From Liolophura sinensis (Eukaryota; Mollusca; Polyplacophora; Chitonida; Chitonidae), in assembly GCF_032854445.1 (NCBI RefSeq), contig NC_088296.1:21257853-21321852 (forward strand): a stretch of DNA of 64,000 nt, given 5' to 3'. Every line of letters begins with the position of its first letter. Positions within the stretch are counted from its first letter, which is position 1. This document shows positions 32,901 through 43,705 of this stretch, in pieces. A program made the position numbers and the translations under genes. Below the pieces are notes generated by a model that worked only from the letters and a program-made list of their open reading frames with translations, was not told where the DNA came from and made no database searches.

Positions 32901-35900
32901 AGCTGAATGGCTTCCAAAATATACATTCTGCCCACTTGATCTGAACTGAATGGCTTCCAGAATATACAGCCTAACTTGAGCTGAGCCGGAAGGCTTCCAA
33001 AATATACTGTATGTCCACTTGATCTGAGCTGACTGGCTTCCAACATATACATTCTGTCCACTCAATGTGAGCTGGTTAACTTCCAGAATATACAGTCTGT
33101 CCCCTTGATCTAAGCTGACTGACTATTAGTGTATACAATCTGTCCACTTGATCTGAGCTGGATGGCTTACAGAATATACAGTCTATCCACTCAATCTCAG
33201 CTGACTGGATTCTAGGATGTACACTCTGTCCACTCGATCTCAGCTGACTGGATCCCAGAATATACAGCCTGTCCACTTGATCTGAGCTTGTTGGCTTCCA
33301 GAATATACAGTCTGTTCACTCAATGTGAGTTGGTTGACCTCCAGAATGTACAGCCTTATTCGATTAGAGCTGGATGGCTTAGAAAATAATTATACAGTCT
33401 GTCCACTTGATCTGAACTGAATGGCTTCCAGAATATACAGCCTTACTTGAGCTGAGTTGGATTGCTTCCAAAATATAGCCTTTCCACTTGATGTGAGCTG
33501 GTTGGCTTTCGGAATATACAGCTTGTCCACTGGATCTGAGCTGACTGGCTTCCAGAATATACAGTTTGTAAACTTGACCTGAGCTGGTTGACTTCGAGAA
33601 TGTACAGTCTCTCCACTCGACATGAGCTGACTGGCTTCTAGAATGTACAGTCTGTCCACCCGATTGGAGCTTTTGGCTTTCTAAATGAACAGTCTGTCCA
33701 CTTGATCTGAGCTGCTCGGCTTCCATTCATGGGATGTTTCGACGTTCATCGATTTGCTTGAATTTCTCATTAATAACATACGTGCATACATGTGAAATTC
33801 GGAGAAACATCTATACTATCAGTGTATAGGTATTCCGATGGGTACAAAGTTAATTGCTTCTTTTTATATGATTGCTTTTTTAGTTGTTTGGTGATTTGTG
33901 TCTTACGTTGTTTTGGGAATTGGCGTTGCGATTTTTGACCTGGAACGTGCTTATCGGTTGACGGCGGGTATACGAATGTCTGCTTCGACGCATATAACCA
34001 GAAGGTCCCAAATCCAATCTGCAATAAATGGCAGATTTTCCAAAAGATTTCTGGTCTCTGCCGTTGAGAAAGTCTTGAGTTAAGTCAAAAATCTAAAGAC
34101 AGCTATCATTATCAGGTTTTTTTTCTGTAGGATGTTTAAAAAGTGCACCAATCACAATTTTCGTGCTTTCCTGTTCTGAGTTTGTGTTTTAAGCACTTCC
34201 GATTTAGGACTTGACTTTAAGATGTTTGATAAATACAAGTTATGGGCTTTATTCCAGGACCGACGTTTGGACAGGTTTGCACAACGTCGCTGGGAGGGAA
34301 CCTCTATTTCTATGGCAAGGATCATGTACAGAGCAGGGCACCTATCAGCCATGGGACGAGCTGGAGATGCCGGAGATATTCAGATGTGTGGAGGCAGACA
34401 GCAGGCTCCAGCCAGGGAATTTTTTAGAAAATTCCGCATGTTCCTACATCGGAGCTAAGGCGTTGTGCGAAAGAAAACAAGGTAAGGTGGCAAATACATG
34501 TAAGATTGGAAATCAGGGCGGTACTAAGATATTGATTTGTCTGTCGTCCACAAAGCCCTAACTGAACCCTCCATGCTACAAGGAAACTCCAAGAAGCATT
34601 GGTTATTTCACTCCATGTTATACTGGCTGTCATTTCCAGACTAAAAATCTGTGCAGTTCACCTTCAAAAAGTGAGTGAGTGAGTGCTTGGGGTTTAACGT
34701 CGTACTCAACAATTTTTCAGTCATATGACGACGAAGGAATCATTAGGGTGCATGCACGTGTAATGTGCTTCCTTGTTGCAGGACGGATTTCCACCGCTCT
34801 TTTATTTAGTGCTGCATCACTGAGACGACTTACCGAAGGCAAGTAAGCCGCCCCGCCCGAGCCATTATACTGATACGGGTCAACCAGTCGTTGCACTATC
34901 CCCTTCATGCTGAACGCCAAGCGAGGAAGTTACAACTTCCTCTTTTAAAGTCTTAGGTGTGACTCGACCAAGGATTGATCCTGGATCTACCGGTCCCGAA
35001 GCGGACGCTCTACCAACTGTGCTGTCTGGGCCGGTCGACCTGTAGAATTTATAGTGTAAAAACGATTCTAAATGTTTTGAAAAAAGTTGTAATCCGTCCC
35101 GCTACGTAAATTGTAGTAATTTTTTACCGATTTTGAAGGGTAATACGAGTACAAACGAGACAGTGAACGTTGATTATTTAATATATTCTTTAATACTGCG
35201 ATGTTTTTGCCAGATGTCTACGGTATAGCCTCATTAAGAACAACATTTTTTTCAGGATCATGTACGTTTCGTATGTTTGAAGAATGCGATATCCTCCTTG
35301 GCCCTGAGACAATGCTAAAACATTTGTCAACAGAAGAAGACTGTCGGCAGGCTTGTCTGGACCATAAGGGGGATCAAGAGTGCTGGGCAGTGGAATTTGA
35401 AGTGCAAGCCAAAACATTCTTTTGTCATTTGTATCACGATACATCCAGCGCTGCCATTAGGGACAGGATACTAAATGATGGAACGGGTTCAAAAACGATT
35501 TATCAAAAACATTGTTTCACAGGTATTTCAGTCTCCATACTCTCAGTTACTTGTAAATTTCTTGATTTTTCGCCATCCATGTAATTTTAATTTTCATTAA
35601 CATCGATCTGTCAGCCTTTTGCACCGTACACAAGTGGATTCTGAGTTGTACTAAAACAAATCGTTCCCTATCGTTACGCCCTCGTACTTGTGAACTGTAT
35701 CTTTGCTTTACCTGCGCGTATATGCAAGAAGAGTGACTATCTTTTTAATATGATTGAATGTTAATGTGATGACAACACGGGGTTTTCAGTACTTCTAGAG
35801 CACTGATGTCTATTATTGTGTCATTAAAAAGGACTGCATTTAGTTTTTACTTACTTCTGCTAAAGCCATTGTACTGGGGGGGGGGCGTGTAAATTGCTAC

Positions 35901-38900
35901 TGTATATGCAACTGAAAACACATTTAGAATAAAACCCTGACAGAGATAAACAAAGGCCTTATTTTACCTATTACGTGAGACCGTTTGCCAGCTATCAAGA
36001 CCTCTGTTATCGCTAATCTGGTTTTACTCTCTTTGATGTACGTCTTTAATTATTTCATTACAGACAAGTGTCCACCGTTTAAACGAACTGGTTTTAGGTT
36101 TCCCTATTGTAAAATAATGGTTAGGAACCCTGATCTGATGGAAGAAAATGAAAAGAAACATGTCAAGTGACATGGATGTCCATCAAAATTTTCCTGAGAG
36201 TAAGAAGCAGTCCATATATACACATACACACACACACATATATATATTATACCGAAATATGGCCATACAAACTGACTTATATAATTGTGTTTATTCGGAT
36301 CTAATACCCATTATCAAGTCTTCCACCCAAGGTTACCAATTTAACTTCATTTATTTGTAAATATATTTATTTGACTGGTGCGGGCCTCAGTGGCCTAGAG
36401 GATTAGCACGCTATTAATGCACAATGACCCACCAATGCCGTCGCTGTGAGCTCAAGTCCAGTTCAAGCTGACTTCCTCTTCGGCCGTACGTGGGAAGGTC
36501 TTTCAGTAACTTGCAGATGGTCGTGGGTTTCCCAGGATCCGTGCTCGGTTTCCTCCCACCATAATGCTGGTTGCCATCGTATAAGTGAATTATTTTTGAG
36601 TACGTCATAAAACACCATTCAAATATATAAATAAAATAAGTTTGACTGTTTTAAGGCCGTACAAGTATGCCTCACTTAGACGACGGCGGCCAGCATTAAC
36701 TTGGACATTTAAAAAAACTTGTCATGAGAATGATTTCTTCACCATCTAGGATTTATTTATTTATTATTATCATTATTGCGTTTCCGTCAGGTGCCATTAA
36801 CACTACCATTCTTGATGTCAAGTTCAACTCCCATTATGTTGACGAAAAACCCTGGAAAGGCTGCTCCATTGGTGATATCCCTGCGACAACAACAGAAGAA
36901 TCTATTACCTCCCCTTACTCCACTACTGTTGAAGGAACCACAACAGTTACACATTCCACAACGTCAGCAACATCTATGGAACCAACTGACGAACGGAGTT
37001 CTACAGTAGCGCCGGTAACTAATGCGACAACAGCAACATTCTCCATATCGTCGGTGAGTGGTAGTTACGCTTGGACGAACGCTACGTCTAGAGATGGAGT
37101 AGAATCGACTTCAGGGACACCTCCGCAAAATTTGACAACGACAACGCCGAAGTCATTGTCTACGTTGTTGTCATCTACTTCACAAAAGCCTCTTCCGTTA
37201 GACGTGACGACACCGACCACGCCAAGATATTTTAAAGAATCAACTCCTCAATTCAACAACCATTCAACAATACGCCTTGACACCTCGTTTACTCCCCGGC
37301 CTGCGCCATCCACCCCGTCGCTCGCGGTGGAAACTATGGAACCCTTTGTACCACAATCGTCCCCGCCTGACCTTGGGACAAGTTCCAACAATCAGGAATC
37401 GTCGCATCTGCAAAATCAACCAACATTGGATCCATTATCATCGCTGTTGTTAGACGCAGCGTTGCTGGAAACATCAGAGCCGCAAGTCACGGTTACACAG
37501 TATGTAACACTGACAAAACATGTCCCAATATTTGCGACATCGTCAGCATCTCCACTGGTCTCAGCACTGAACATGGATGAAGTTACATCATCTGATTTCC
37601 AGGTTGAACCAACGTCACAAAATGTGTTACAATCGACGGCCACCAGAGAAAAGTCAGATGTTTCCGCCCCCACCTCCAACCCAAGGGATGCGTCAGTGGT
37701 GACATTCTTGACAACGCTAACTCCAGGTAAGAACACTGAAAAAAGGTTCATATCGTGGTTAGATTCTGCACCTAGAATTCCCAATTGCTGAAGGGCCCAA
37801 AAGCAGATATGTTTCTTGGTCAGCGGAGTCCAATGTTAGAATCTAACCGCAGAAATTTTAACAGCAGCTTTACGTCGGATTGTTTTCCATATACCTGTTT
37901 AAACAGTGATTTATTTCTCCTCCGTGACCGTTCTGCTGTTCTCGAAATATTTATTCCGACCGAGGAATTGCTAGTCTTGTGCTGGTTGTGGTGGGCATTG
38001 TGCCACGCCTTTCCTCAAGCTTGCAGCAATCGAAACTTTCAATGCATGAAAGACTTCCAGCATAGAGAGTAAAACCAGAGTAGCCACGACAGTGTGATAA
38101 TTGGAAAATGGACACACGTACAGGTGAAATACGACCTCCTATCCATTTTCCTCAGTTTGGGTTTTATTATATCTGTTCATGTAAATGCATTAATGGCATA
38201 AGTAGCAAATTCCACGCCCCCTAATGCCATGGCTTAAGCAGAATTAGTTGAGAATACATTGATGTTAATTACCATTTAATAGATGCCGCTGAGCTAGAAT
38301 TATGCCAAATGCGTGTTGTTATCATATTCGACATTAAAACAATGGAAAATGACAAGGGTTCATAAATATCTACAAGTCTCTAGATATATCGGCCAGTTCA
38401 TTTCATTTGATAATCTTCCCCCATAACCTGTCTTCGTGTCCGGATTTGATCAACGAATGCAGGATCACGCGCTGCAAAGGATCTGGTATCGTAAGGCGGG
38501 GATTCGGCCACAATACAAGAGACCAATAAAAGCAAAACTAACCATAGTGTCGAAATTACACCTTTTTTCAGTTCTGTTTTATTTGTCTTTTCCTGTTATA
38601 CAGCAAGCATCCGACTTATAAAGCTGCAAATATGCACTGAAGAGATGTATAGGTCATAAAATCTGAAGACACTCGCCACGAGTGCACGTTTACTACAGCT
38701 ATGCCCCATAGTAAATATACGTGCAATACACCACAAAATCGAAAAATTCCAGTACCAGTGAAATATGATTTTTTTTATATATACTGTAGAGAGGGAACGT
38801 CACTGCACCACAAAAATACATGTAACGTTTTGAAACATTCTTGAGCACGCAGTTATGCACTAATCAACTAGATAAATATATAACAAATGTAGCTTTCAGC

Positions 38901-41900
38901 CCTATCTCAATACTAATGATACACCTCCACGTGTGCTCTCAACCAGGATTCACGTGTAATTTCGCTGTAGTTGCCACACGTTATCATAATGCTGTACTAT
39001 GAGGGATGCTTGAGAGACAGAAATACGGATTTTTAACATGCCAAAGGATGACGACACGGATCACATTATATGTTTTATGTTTTACATGTGAAGACAAACG
39101 TTAACCAAAACCAAACTTTGACATCATGTATGAATACACTCTTGAGAGTTTCACTAAAGATATTTTTCTGTTTATCGTTGATCTTCATACTCTAACTTAA
39201 AAACAAGTTTGATCAAAAAATTGGCGTTTTTGATCGAGAATGAATCTTTTCTCGTACGTGGAAAGGTCTGCCAGCAACCTGCGGATGGTCGTGGGTTTCC
39301 ACCGGGCTCTGCCCGTTTTCCTCCCACCATAATACTGGCCGCCGTCGTATAAGTGAAATGTTCTTGAGTACGGCGTAAAACACCAATCAAATAAATCAAA
39401 TAAATAAATTCATAAACTCCTAAGGTAAAAAAAAAAAACGAACAAGATGAGCATGTAAAATTTTAAGGTCAACATATCGACAAAGACAAAGGAATGTGAT
39501 TTGAAGGTGAACTCTCTTGAGTACGGCATACAGGTAAATCATGCCAAACTACATGTCGCTCTGGCATATTTCACTTAAGGCGTATAGTACACCAGTAAAG
39601 GTTCTTCCAGTTTATCCACTGCGTAGCTTGACACAACAGTTAAATGAAATAAATCCAAAGAGATAAATTTTGACGATCTAAATATTTTCGATTTTCGTCT
39701 TCAGGTGATAGTAACGAGACCATAAAAATGCATTACACATCGGGATTGCTTACCTTATTTATTGAAACTTTCCGTGGACAACTTCATACTTCTTCGACTT
39801 TAACAATAACTCTGTGATCTGCTTGTATATTTATTGACATTGTAAGGTTGATTATTGAGTCGTTTAGCATTTATTATTGCATATTAACTACTACAATGTG
39901 GACAAAGTCAGTAACAGCACGTAATTGCCATTTCAGTGCCATCAGTGTGTGGCAACTGGTGAGAGCTGGCAATCCCGAGTTGTGTCAAAAAGTATCAACT
40001 TGTGGCAATGTTGCCACTTTCCAGGTGATTAGCTTAGTTCGACCTGTACATTACGACGGCTGCCACTTTTTAATCACATGAGACGTGTTAATAAATGCCC
40101 GCGGTCAGGTACCCGGATGTAGCGAGACAGATTGCACGGACCTTCTAGCAGTAAGTTGTAAACATACAATAACTGTACGGTTGTCCACTCTTCATTCCAA
40201 TGACATCATCGATGATACGTGCGTTCGCCAATACAGTGTACAGACTGAGAGCTGTCGTGCTTAGCCAGTTACACCAGATGTCTGGACAATGCGCAGGGAC
40301 AAAGGCCATATACCAAAGTAGTTTGAAAAGTATAACATTTAGGAGCATTTTACCTATTGCCATACCGATTACACGTGTCTCCATTTGAGCACGCCCTCTT
40401 AGTCATGGCAAGCCAAACCAGAACGTTAAAACTTTTAAACGCACTTCAAGTACCTGCACTACTCCTGTCTGGATCGATCGTTCAGCTTTGTGTTGAGACC
40501 AATGTAGGCTTGATTTCCATAACTGTGATTGGCCATTGATTGAAACATTGATCGGCCACACTTCAGCTGAGATATAATGGGTGTGATAGATGATGTATGG
40601 TTTTCGGTTAATGACCCCAACCATAATCGCTTTTACCTATTGCCATACCTCAGTGATGTCGCACTGTGATCTAAAAATAATCTGAAATCTTGCTGTTTGC
40701 AATGTATTTGGCCTAACAACCAGCGTATGTGGCCAAGAATGGGTGACCTGTCCCTCCTAAAGTTATGTCGGCCCATACTCATTTCCACCGTTACGCTGAT
40801 ATCTTGTGCGCAAACGAGTGACGTGATACTGAAAAAAACCAATGGATTTAAAAAATAATTTAAAGACTTGTACCACTTAGGGCTACCGGAAGTGAAACGG
40901 CTCGGTACACAATCGCACTACGCACAACAACAGCCAAAACGCAACAGTAATACTCGCGCCCCTTAGCATGTGTTGTATGTATTCAAGTATTGTTTCTTTT
41001 CTAACACATTCGGAATTGCCGATGTCCGTATCCATCATAATTGGTAAGCCATCCATTATATAATTTTAAGAAAGAAAGCGGCTTTACCAGTTTGTGTATC
41101 TTTGATTGATTTATTTTTTTTCTTGATTGTTTTACGCCGTACTCAAGAATATTTCACTTATACGACGGCGGCCAGCATTATGGTGGGTGGAAACCGGGCA
41201 GAGTCCGGGGGAAACCCACGACCATCCGCAGGTTGCTGAACGACCCTCCCACGTACGGCCGGAGAAGAAAGCGAGCATGAACTGGACTTGAACTCACAGC
41301 GACCGCATTGGTGAGACTCCTGGGTCATTACGCTGCGCGAACGCGCTAACCAAATGAGCCAAGGAGGCCCGGTGTATCTTTGAACCATCCGAATAATCGG
41401 TGAACGACTTAACATGCTGTACCCTTTCTTTGTGCGCATTATGTAATGTAGCACAAACTTCCTTTAAAGTATTTTTCTCTTCCAAAAAAGTGGCATTTTA
41501 AACTGTTTTAGGTGTTGCTATTACAAACCATTGTGTATTTAAAATACACAACTTCCTGAACACATAACCGCGCGAAAGATTCGTTCTAGTTTAAGCCAAG
41601 CTAGATCGCACCAAGCATCATTTTAAAGGTCGTTTTTATGACCCAACTCGGGTTTGAAACCGTGGGTCTCCCGACTTCGAGGTGAACGATGCAACCATTA
41701 CGCCAACTAAGCGGTCGCTATGACTGTGCCATCTCCCTTGATTAAAGACCTTCCGATGACGTCATCACTCGTGATTATTTATTATTATTATTATGTAGAA
41801 GATTGAGGCCTCTTTTCAGTGCGCGTGACACACTGTTGGGATTATTATTTTGCCACACATTATTTCTAATTACATTTGTGATATGTACTTTTACATGAAT

Positions 41901-43705
41901 GTAACACCATTTTTGTCATAAAAATAAATCTCATTAGGACAATTAAATTAATCCACAATATATACAAAAAATTACTTTAAAAGCGATGATGTTCTACTTT
42001 TTATCCACTGAGCCCCCTGTCCATGCAGCAGAAGGCCTCACTGAGCTCAAAAGTTCAAGGTCAGTTCATTCAGTCACAGGTACTTCAAATCTAGTTCTCT
42101 CATTCTCAGTTGAAAGTAAATAACTATTCTTAGTGCCCTATTGTACCGAAAATTCTATTCCAGTTGACGAGTGATGCGTACTTGCATTGTCTTTCTGACT
42201 GGAGTGGGTCAGCTAAATGGATCGCATCGATCCTTTTATTCTTCCATGTGGTTAAATCAACAATTGGAACTCTGACTTTATTACGTCTCATTTGTCAAGG
42301 CTGTTATTTACCTAGATAGGAATCGATATTTTTTTTTCGTTACAGTCAACATTTAGTCAAGTACGACGATACCCGAGACAAACAAGAAGGTACATGATGG
42401 CTTATTCCATTAAAGTGTCGTTCTTACCTCACTCCAATATACTCTGTGCAACGCATGCGTAGCTCTTTACGTTTGGCATCAGTGTCATCACCAGCAAATT
42501 TTGATCAAAAATTTTCAAAATTGCTAAGGTTACGGTGGTAAGGCGTTAAGTAATATCAGAAAACAAAACGCTCGGTATTTCCCTCCTTTATCTCAGATAT
42601 GCATCCGTAGCTATGGCTTTAGATTATAGCACAGTACCAGAGCATAAGTGGTGCGACAAAGCTTAAACAAGCCAAAAGTTGAAAGATCAAACCGACTGGT
42701 GGTGTTGGTATATGGGTAAGCCGGACGGATGCAGGGATAGTGCACACGCTGTGAGGAGTACACTGAACATACTCATCCCATTGGGCCATATTTCGTGAAA
42801 GCGCACGGTGGAATCAAGATCTCAATATTTTGATCGCGGCCTGTAGCCGTGTTTGTCAGCTACTTTAAAACACAAAAGCATTGAGATTAAAACCAGGGCG
42901 ACGACGACATTGTGACAGTTTTCAAATGGCCACACGTAACTGATGAAATCCTTCATCTTGTCAGTTTACCCCAGTTAGGGATTTATTCTAACTGTTTATG
43001 CAAACGTATAAACGTTAGCAAATTACAAGCCCCCAACCCTTTCCCCGCCCCCAACTCCCATCCCCTATCACAGTGGCTTAGCAAAATTATGTAAAAATGC
43101 AGTGGTGTTCATTACAATTTATTAGGCGTTAATGGTCTAAAATTACTCAAGATTTTATGTTGTCGTCAGTGCCGACAAAAAGTTGTAAATGTGTCACCCA
43201 CTGTTAAGTAAATTATGTTTACTATTGAATTGTCTTTTCAAAATAGCATCGTTATTCGTGATTATGAGATCACAAATTGGTGGTGTCTCCATTTCGTACT
43301 TTAAGGTAACGTTTGCTTATTTTTTTTACAGATGTAACGGAACATGAAATGACGTCAAATGTCCCGCTATCATTTCTATGCCCGGAACTCATACCCTCGA
43401 GCGGTAGCAGTACCTGTTGCGCATGTAAGACAGATTCAAATATTACGCAGCAAGGAAAACGGGACATCATGACCCAGATTTTGGCCGGACTTTCCCTGAA
43501 TAAGACGGAAGTGTCAGCTAATCAGCGCCGCTATCACAGTGCACGTGACAGTCGGCTATCGGCGGTGATTATGGGATATCTAGGAGTCGCGCTGATGTGC
43601 CTGGTGTTCCTTTGTATTTTACTCGTTGATATAAAATACATTTTCAGAGATATTAACTATTTCATTTTCGACTATGGGTGTGGTCGAAAATTGCCAAAGG
43701 AATAA
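29897..43705 (+). CDS. gene B: CTLD / PAN-like / mucin-stalk type I membrane protein, 683 aa, 6 exons
   Basis: Exons: 29897-29957, 32076-32265, 34258-34481, 35256-35522, 36791-37726, 43332-43705. Phases 1,2,1,1,1, all GT-AG. Joined length 2052 nt, intact to the stop. Signal peptide runs from residue 1 (or Met8) into exon 2, where MILLAMGAG extends the hydrophobic core. CTLD about 34-158, PAN-like domain 159-247, mucin-like stalk 248-559 (longest of the three), Cys cluster 588-591, juxtamembrane block 613-636, TM about 637-658, tail 659-683. Same organisation as genes A and C but strongly diverged. The last intron is 5.6 kb and full of dispersed repeats. CTLD calcium/sugar motifs are absent. 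Surface receptor by architecture; function not known. Confidence 0.88.
31017..31345 (-). mobile_element. SINE type 2 copy
   Basis: Reverse-oriented: GTGAGTGAGTGAGTGCTTTG tail first, ending in the tRNA-like head around GAATTTACCGCTCCCGAAGC. Confidence 0.8.
31795..31925 (+). mobile_element. SINE type 1, 3' half
   Basis: CCAGGCTCTGTCCGGTTTCA and GCCGCCGTATAAGTGAAATA mark the 3' half. AAATAAA-rich low complexity follows to about 32000, 75 bp before gene B exon 2. Confidence 0.65.
32076..32265 (+). CDS. gene B exon 2: end of signal peptide and CTLD first half
   Basis: Acceptor CTCCTTTCTCAG, donor ATG|GTTGGT (weak), phases 1 to 2. Contains VMILLAMGAG, then the CTLD with WNHAVEIC (46-53) and DSQLIAFDSED. 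Confidence 0.85.
32495..32600 (-). mobile_element. third tRNA-derived SINE head
   Basis: The minus strand reads GCGGTTCTTGGCTCGGTGGT (A-box-like) and later GAGTTCGATCCC (B box), spaced as in a tRNA. The remaining positions do not form a clean cloverleaf, so a SINE head or tRNA pseudogene is likelier than a functional tRNA. Not of type 1 or type 2. Confidence 0.5.
32680..33730. repeat. 43-bp minisatellite, about 24 units, gene B intron 2
   Basis: Core GGCTTCCAGAATATACAGTC followed by TGTCCACTTGATCTGAGCTG; units at 32751 and 32794 are 43 bp apart. Apparent frames on both strands across it come from the repeat. Confidence 0.95.
34258..34481 (+). CDS. gene B exon 3: CTLD second half
   Basis: Phases 2 to 1. 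VWTGLH, FLWQGSC, YQPW, FRCVEAD, FLENSACS and ALCER mark the core motif and cysteines 2-4. WND is replaced by LEN. The exon closes at CAAG|GTAAGG. Confidence 0.88.
34671..35035 (-). mobile_element. SINE type 2, full-length copy
   Basis: Begins with GTGAGTGAGTGAGTGCTTGG and ends in the tRNA-like head (ACCGGTCCCGAAGCGGACGC, TACCAACTGTGCTGTC on the plus strand). A good family reference together with the copy at 48215-48570. Confidence 0.88.
35256..35522 (+). CDS. gene B exon 4: PAN/Apple-like domain
   Basis: Phases 1 to 1. Seven Cys with GSCTFRMFEEC, EDCRQACLDH, QECWAVEF, FFCHLYHD and YQKHCFTG; the same spacing pattern as gene A exon 5. Confidence 0.85.
36064..36170 (+). CDS. candidate alternative exon in gene B intron 4
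   Basis: A good acceptor (TTATTTCATTACAG) opens a phase-1 frame, DKCPPFKRTGFRFPYC, ending in a stop at 36168-36170. Used as a terminal exon it would give a secreted form lacking stalk and membrane anchor. Used as a 45-bp cassette (36064-36108, weak donor GTAAAA) it would be phase-symmetric. I see no equivalent in genes A or C. Speculative. Confidence 0.2.
36378..36640 (+). mobile_element. SINE type 1, full-length copy
   Basis: Head GCGGGCCTCAGTGGCCTAGA, B box GAGCTCAAGTCC, body and tail TACGTCATAAAACACC, then AAATAAATA-type A-rich end. It sits 150 bp before the gene B mucin exon. Confidence 0.85.
36791..37726 (+). CDS. gene B exon 5: Ser/Thr-rich mucin-like stalk
   Basis: 936 bp, phases 1 to 1. 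Begins GAINTTILDVKFNSHYVDEK, then PWKGCSIGD (the PWK-x-C motif is also in gene C). About 290 residues rich in Thr, Ser and Pro follow, with many N-glycosylation sequons (NTT, NAT, NHS). Not a tandem repeat, unlike many mucins. Confidence 0.88.
38060..38260 (+). repeat. dispersed repeat X, copy 1
   Basis: Starts near CATAGAGAGTAAAACCAGAG, contains GACAGTGTGATAATTGGAAA and CACACGTACAGGTGAAAT, and ends near GCCATGGCTTAAGCAGAATT. The same order recurs at 42865, 60455 and 63690. No tRNA box or coding potential seen. Confidence 0.75.
39245..39412 (+). mobile_element. SINE type 1, 5'-truncated
   Basis: Starts at the body (CGTACGTGGAAAGGTCTGCC) and runs to the canonical tail with AAATAAAT repeats. 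Confidence 0.8.
41106..41371 (-). mobile_element. SINE type 1, full-length with target duplication
   Basis: Complete reverse-oriented copy with the tRNA-like head at its right end. Direct repeats GTGTATCTTTGA at 41094-41105 and 41372-41383 define the insertion exactly. Confidence 0.9.
41620..41725 (-). mobile_element. fourth tRNA-like element (SINE head or tRNA pseudogene)
   Basis: The minus strand reads GACCGCTTAGTTGGCGTAAT (A-box side) and GGTTTCAAACCCGAGTTGGG (B box), about a tRNA length apart. It differs from the other SINE families here. Confidence 0.5.
42865..43100 (+). repeat. dispersed repeat X, copy 2
   Basis: Same landmarks as copy 1 (GCATTGAGATTAAAACCAGG, GACATTGTGACAGTTTTC, CACACGTAACTGATGAAAT, AGTGGCTTAGCAAAATTATG), more diverged. 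It ends about 230 bp before the last exon of gene B. Confidence 0.7.
43332..43705 (+). CDS. gene B exon 6: Cys cluster, juxtamembrane block, TM helix, tail
   Basis: Acceptor TTTTTTTTACAG. Encodes STCCACK, GLSLNKTEVSANQRRYHSAR, then DSRLSAVIMGYLGVA, the rest of a helix, and the tail DIKYIFRDINYF to the stop. Matches gene A exon 7 and gene C exon 6. Confidence 0.9.

Larger units (their letters stand above)
37727..43331. other. gene B intron 5 (5.6 kb)
   Basis: The largest intron. It holds two copies of dispersed repeat X, two type 1 SINEs and one further tRNA-like element, listed separately. The rest is AT-rich without coding signal; frames such as 39848-40081 and 40145-40388 show no domain. 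Confidence 0.6.

Noticed and set aside
32537-33726. Several overlapping frames with repeated peptides on both strands
   Set aside because: All arise from the 43-bp minisatellite in gene B intron 2.
35201-35584. Independent 127-residue gene
   Set aside because: Only 35256-35522 is coding, as the PAN-like exon of gene B; the flanks are intron read-through.
37416-37784. 122-codon minus-strand frame
   Set aside because: Antisense shadow of the gene B stalk exon, for the same compositional reason.
41620-41725. Functional tRNA gene
   Set aside because: A- and B-box-like blocks are present, but I could not fold a clean acceptor stem and anticodon arm. A SINE head or pseudogene is more likely; tRNAscan-SE would decide.
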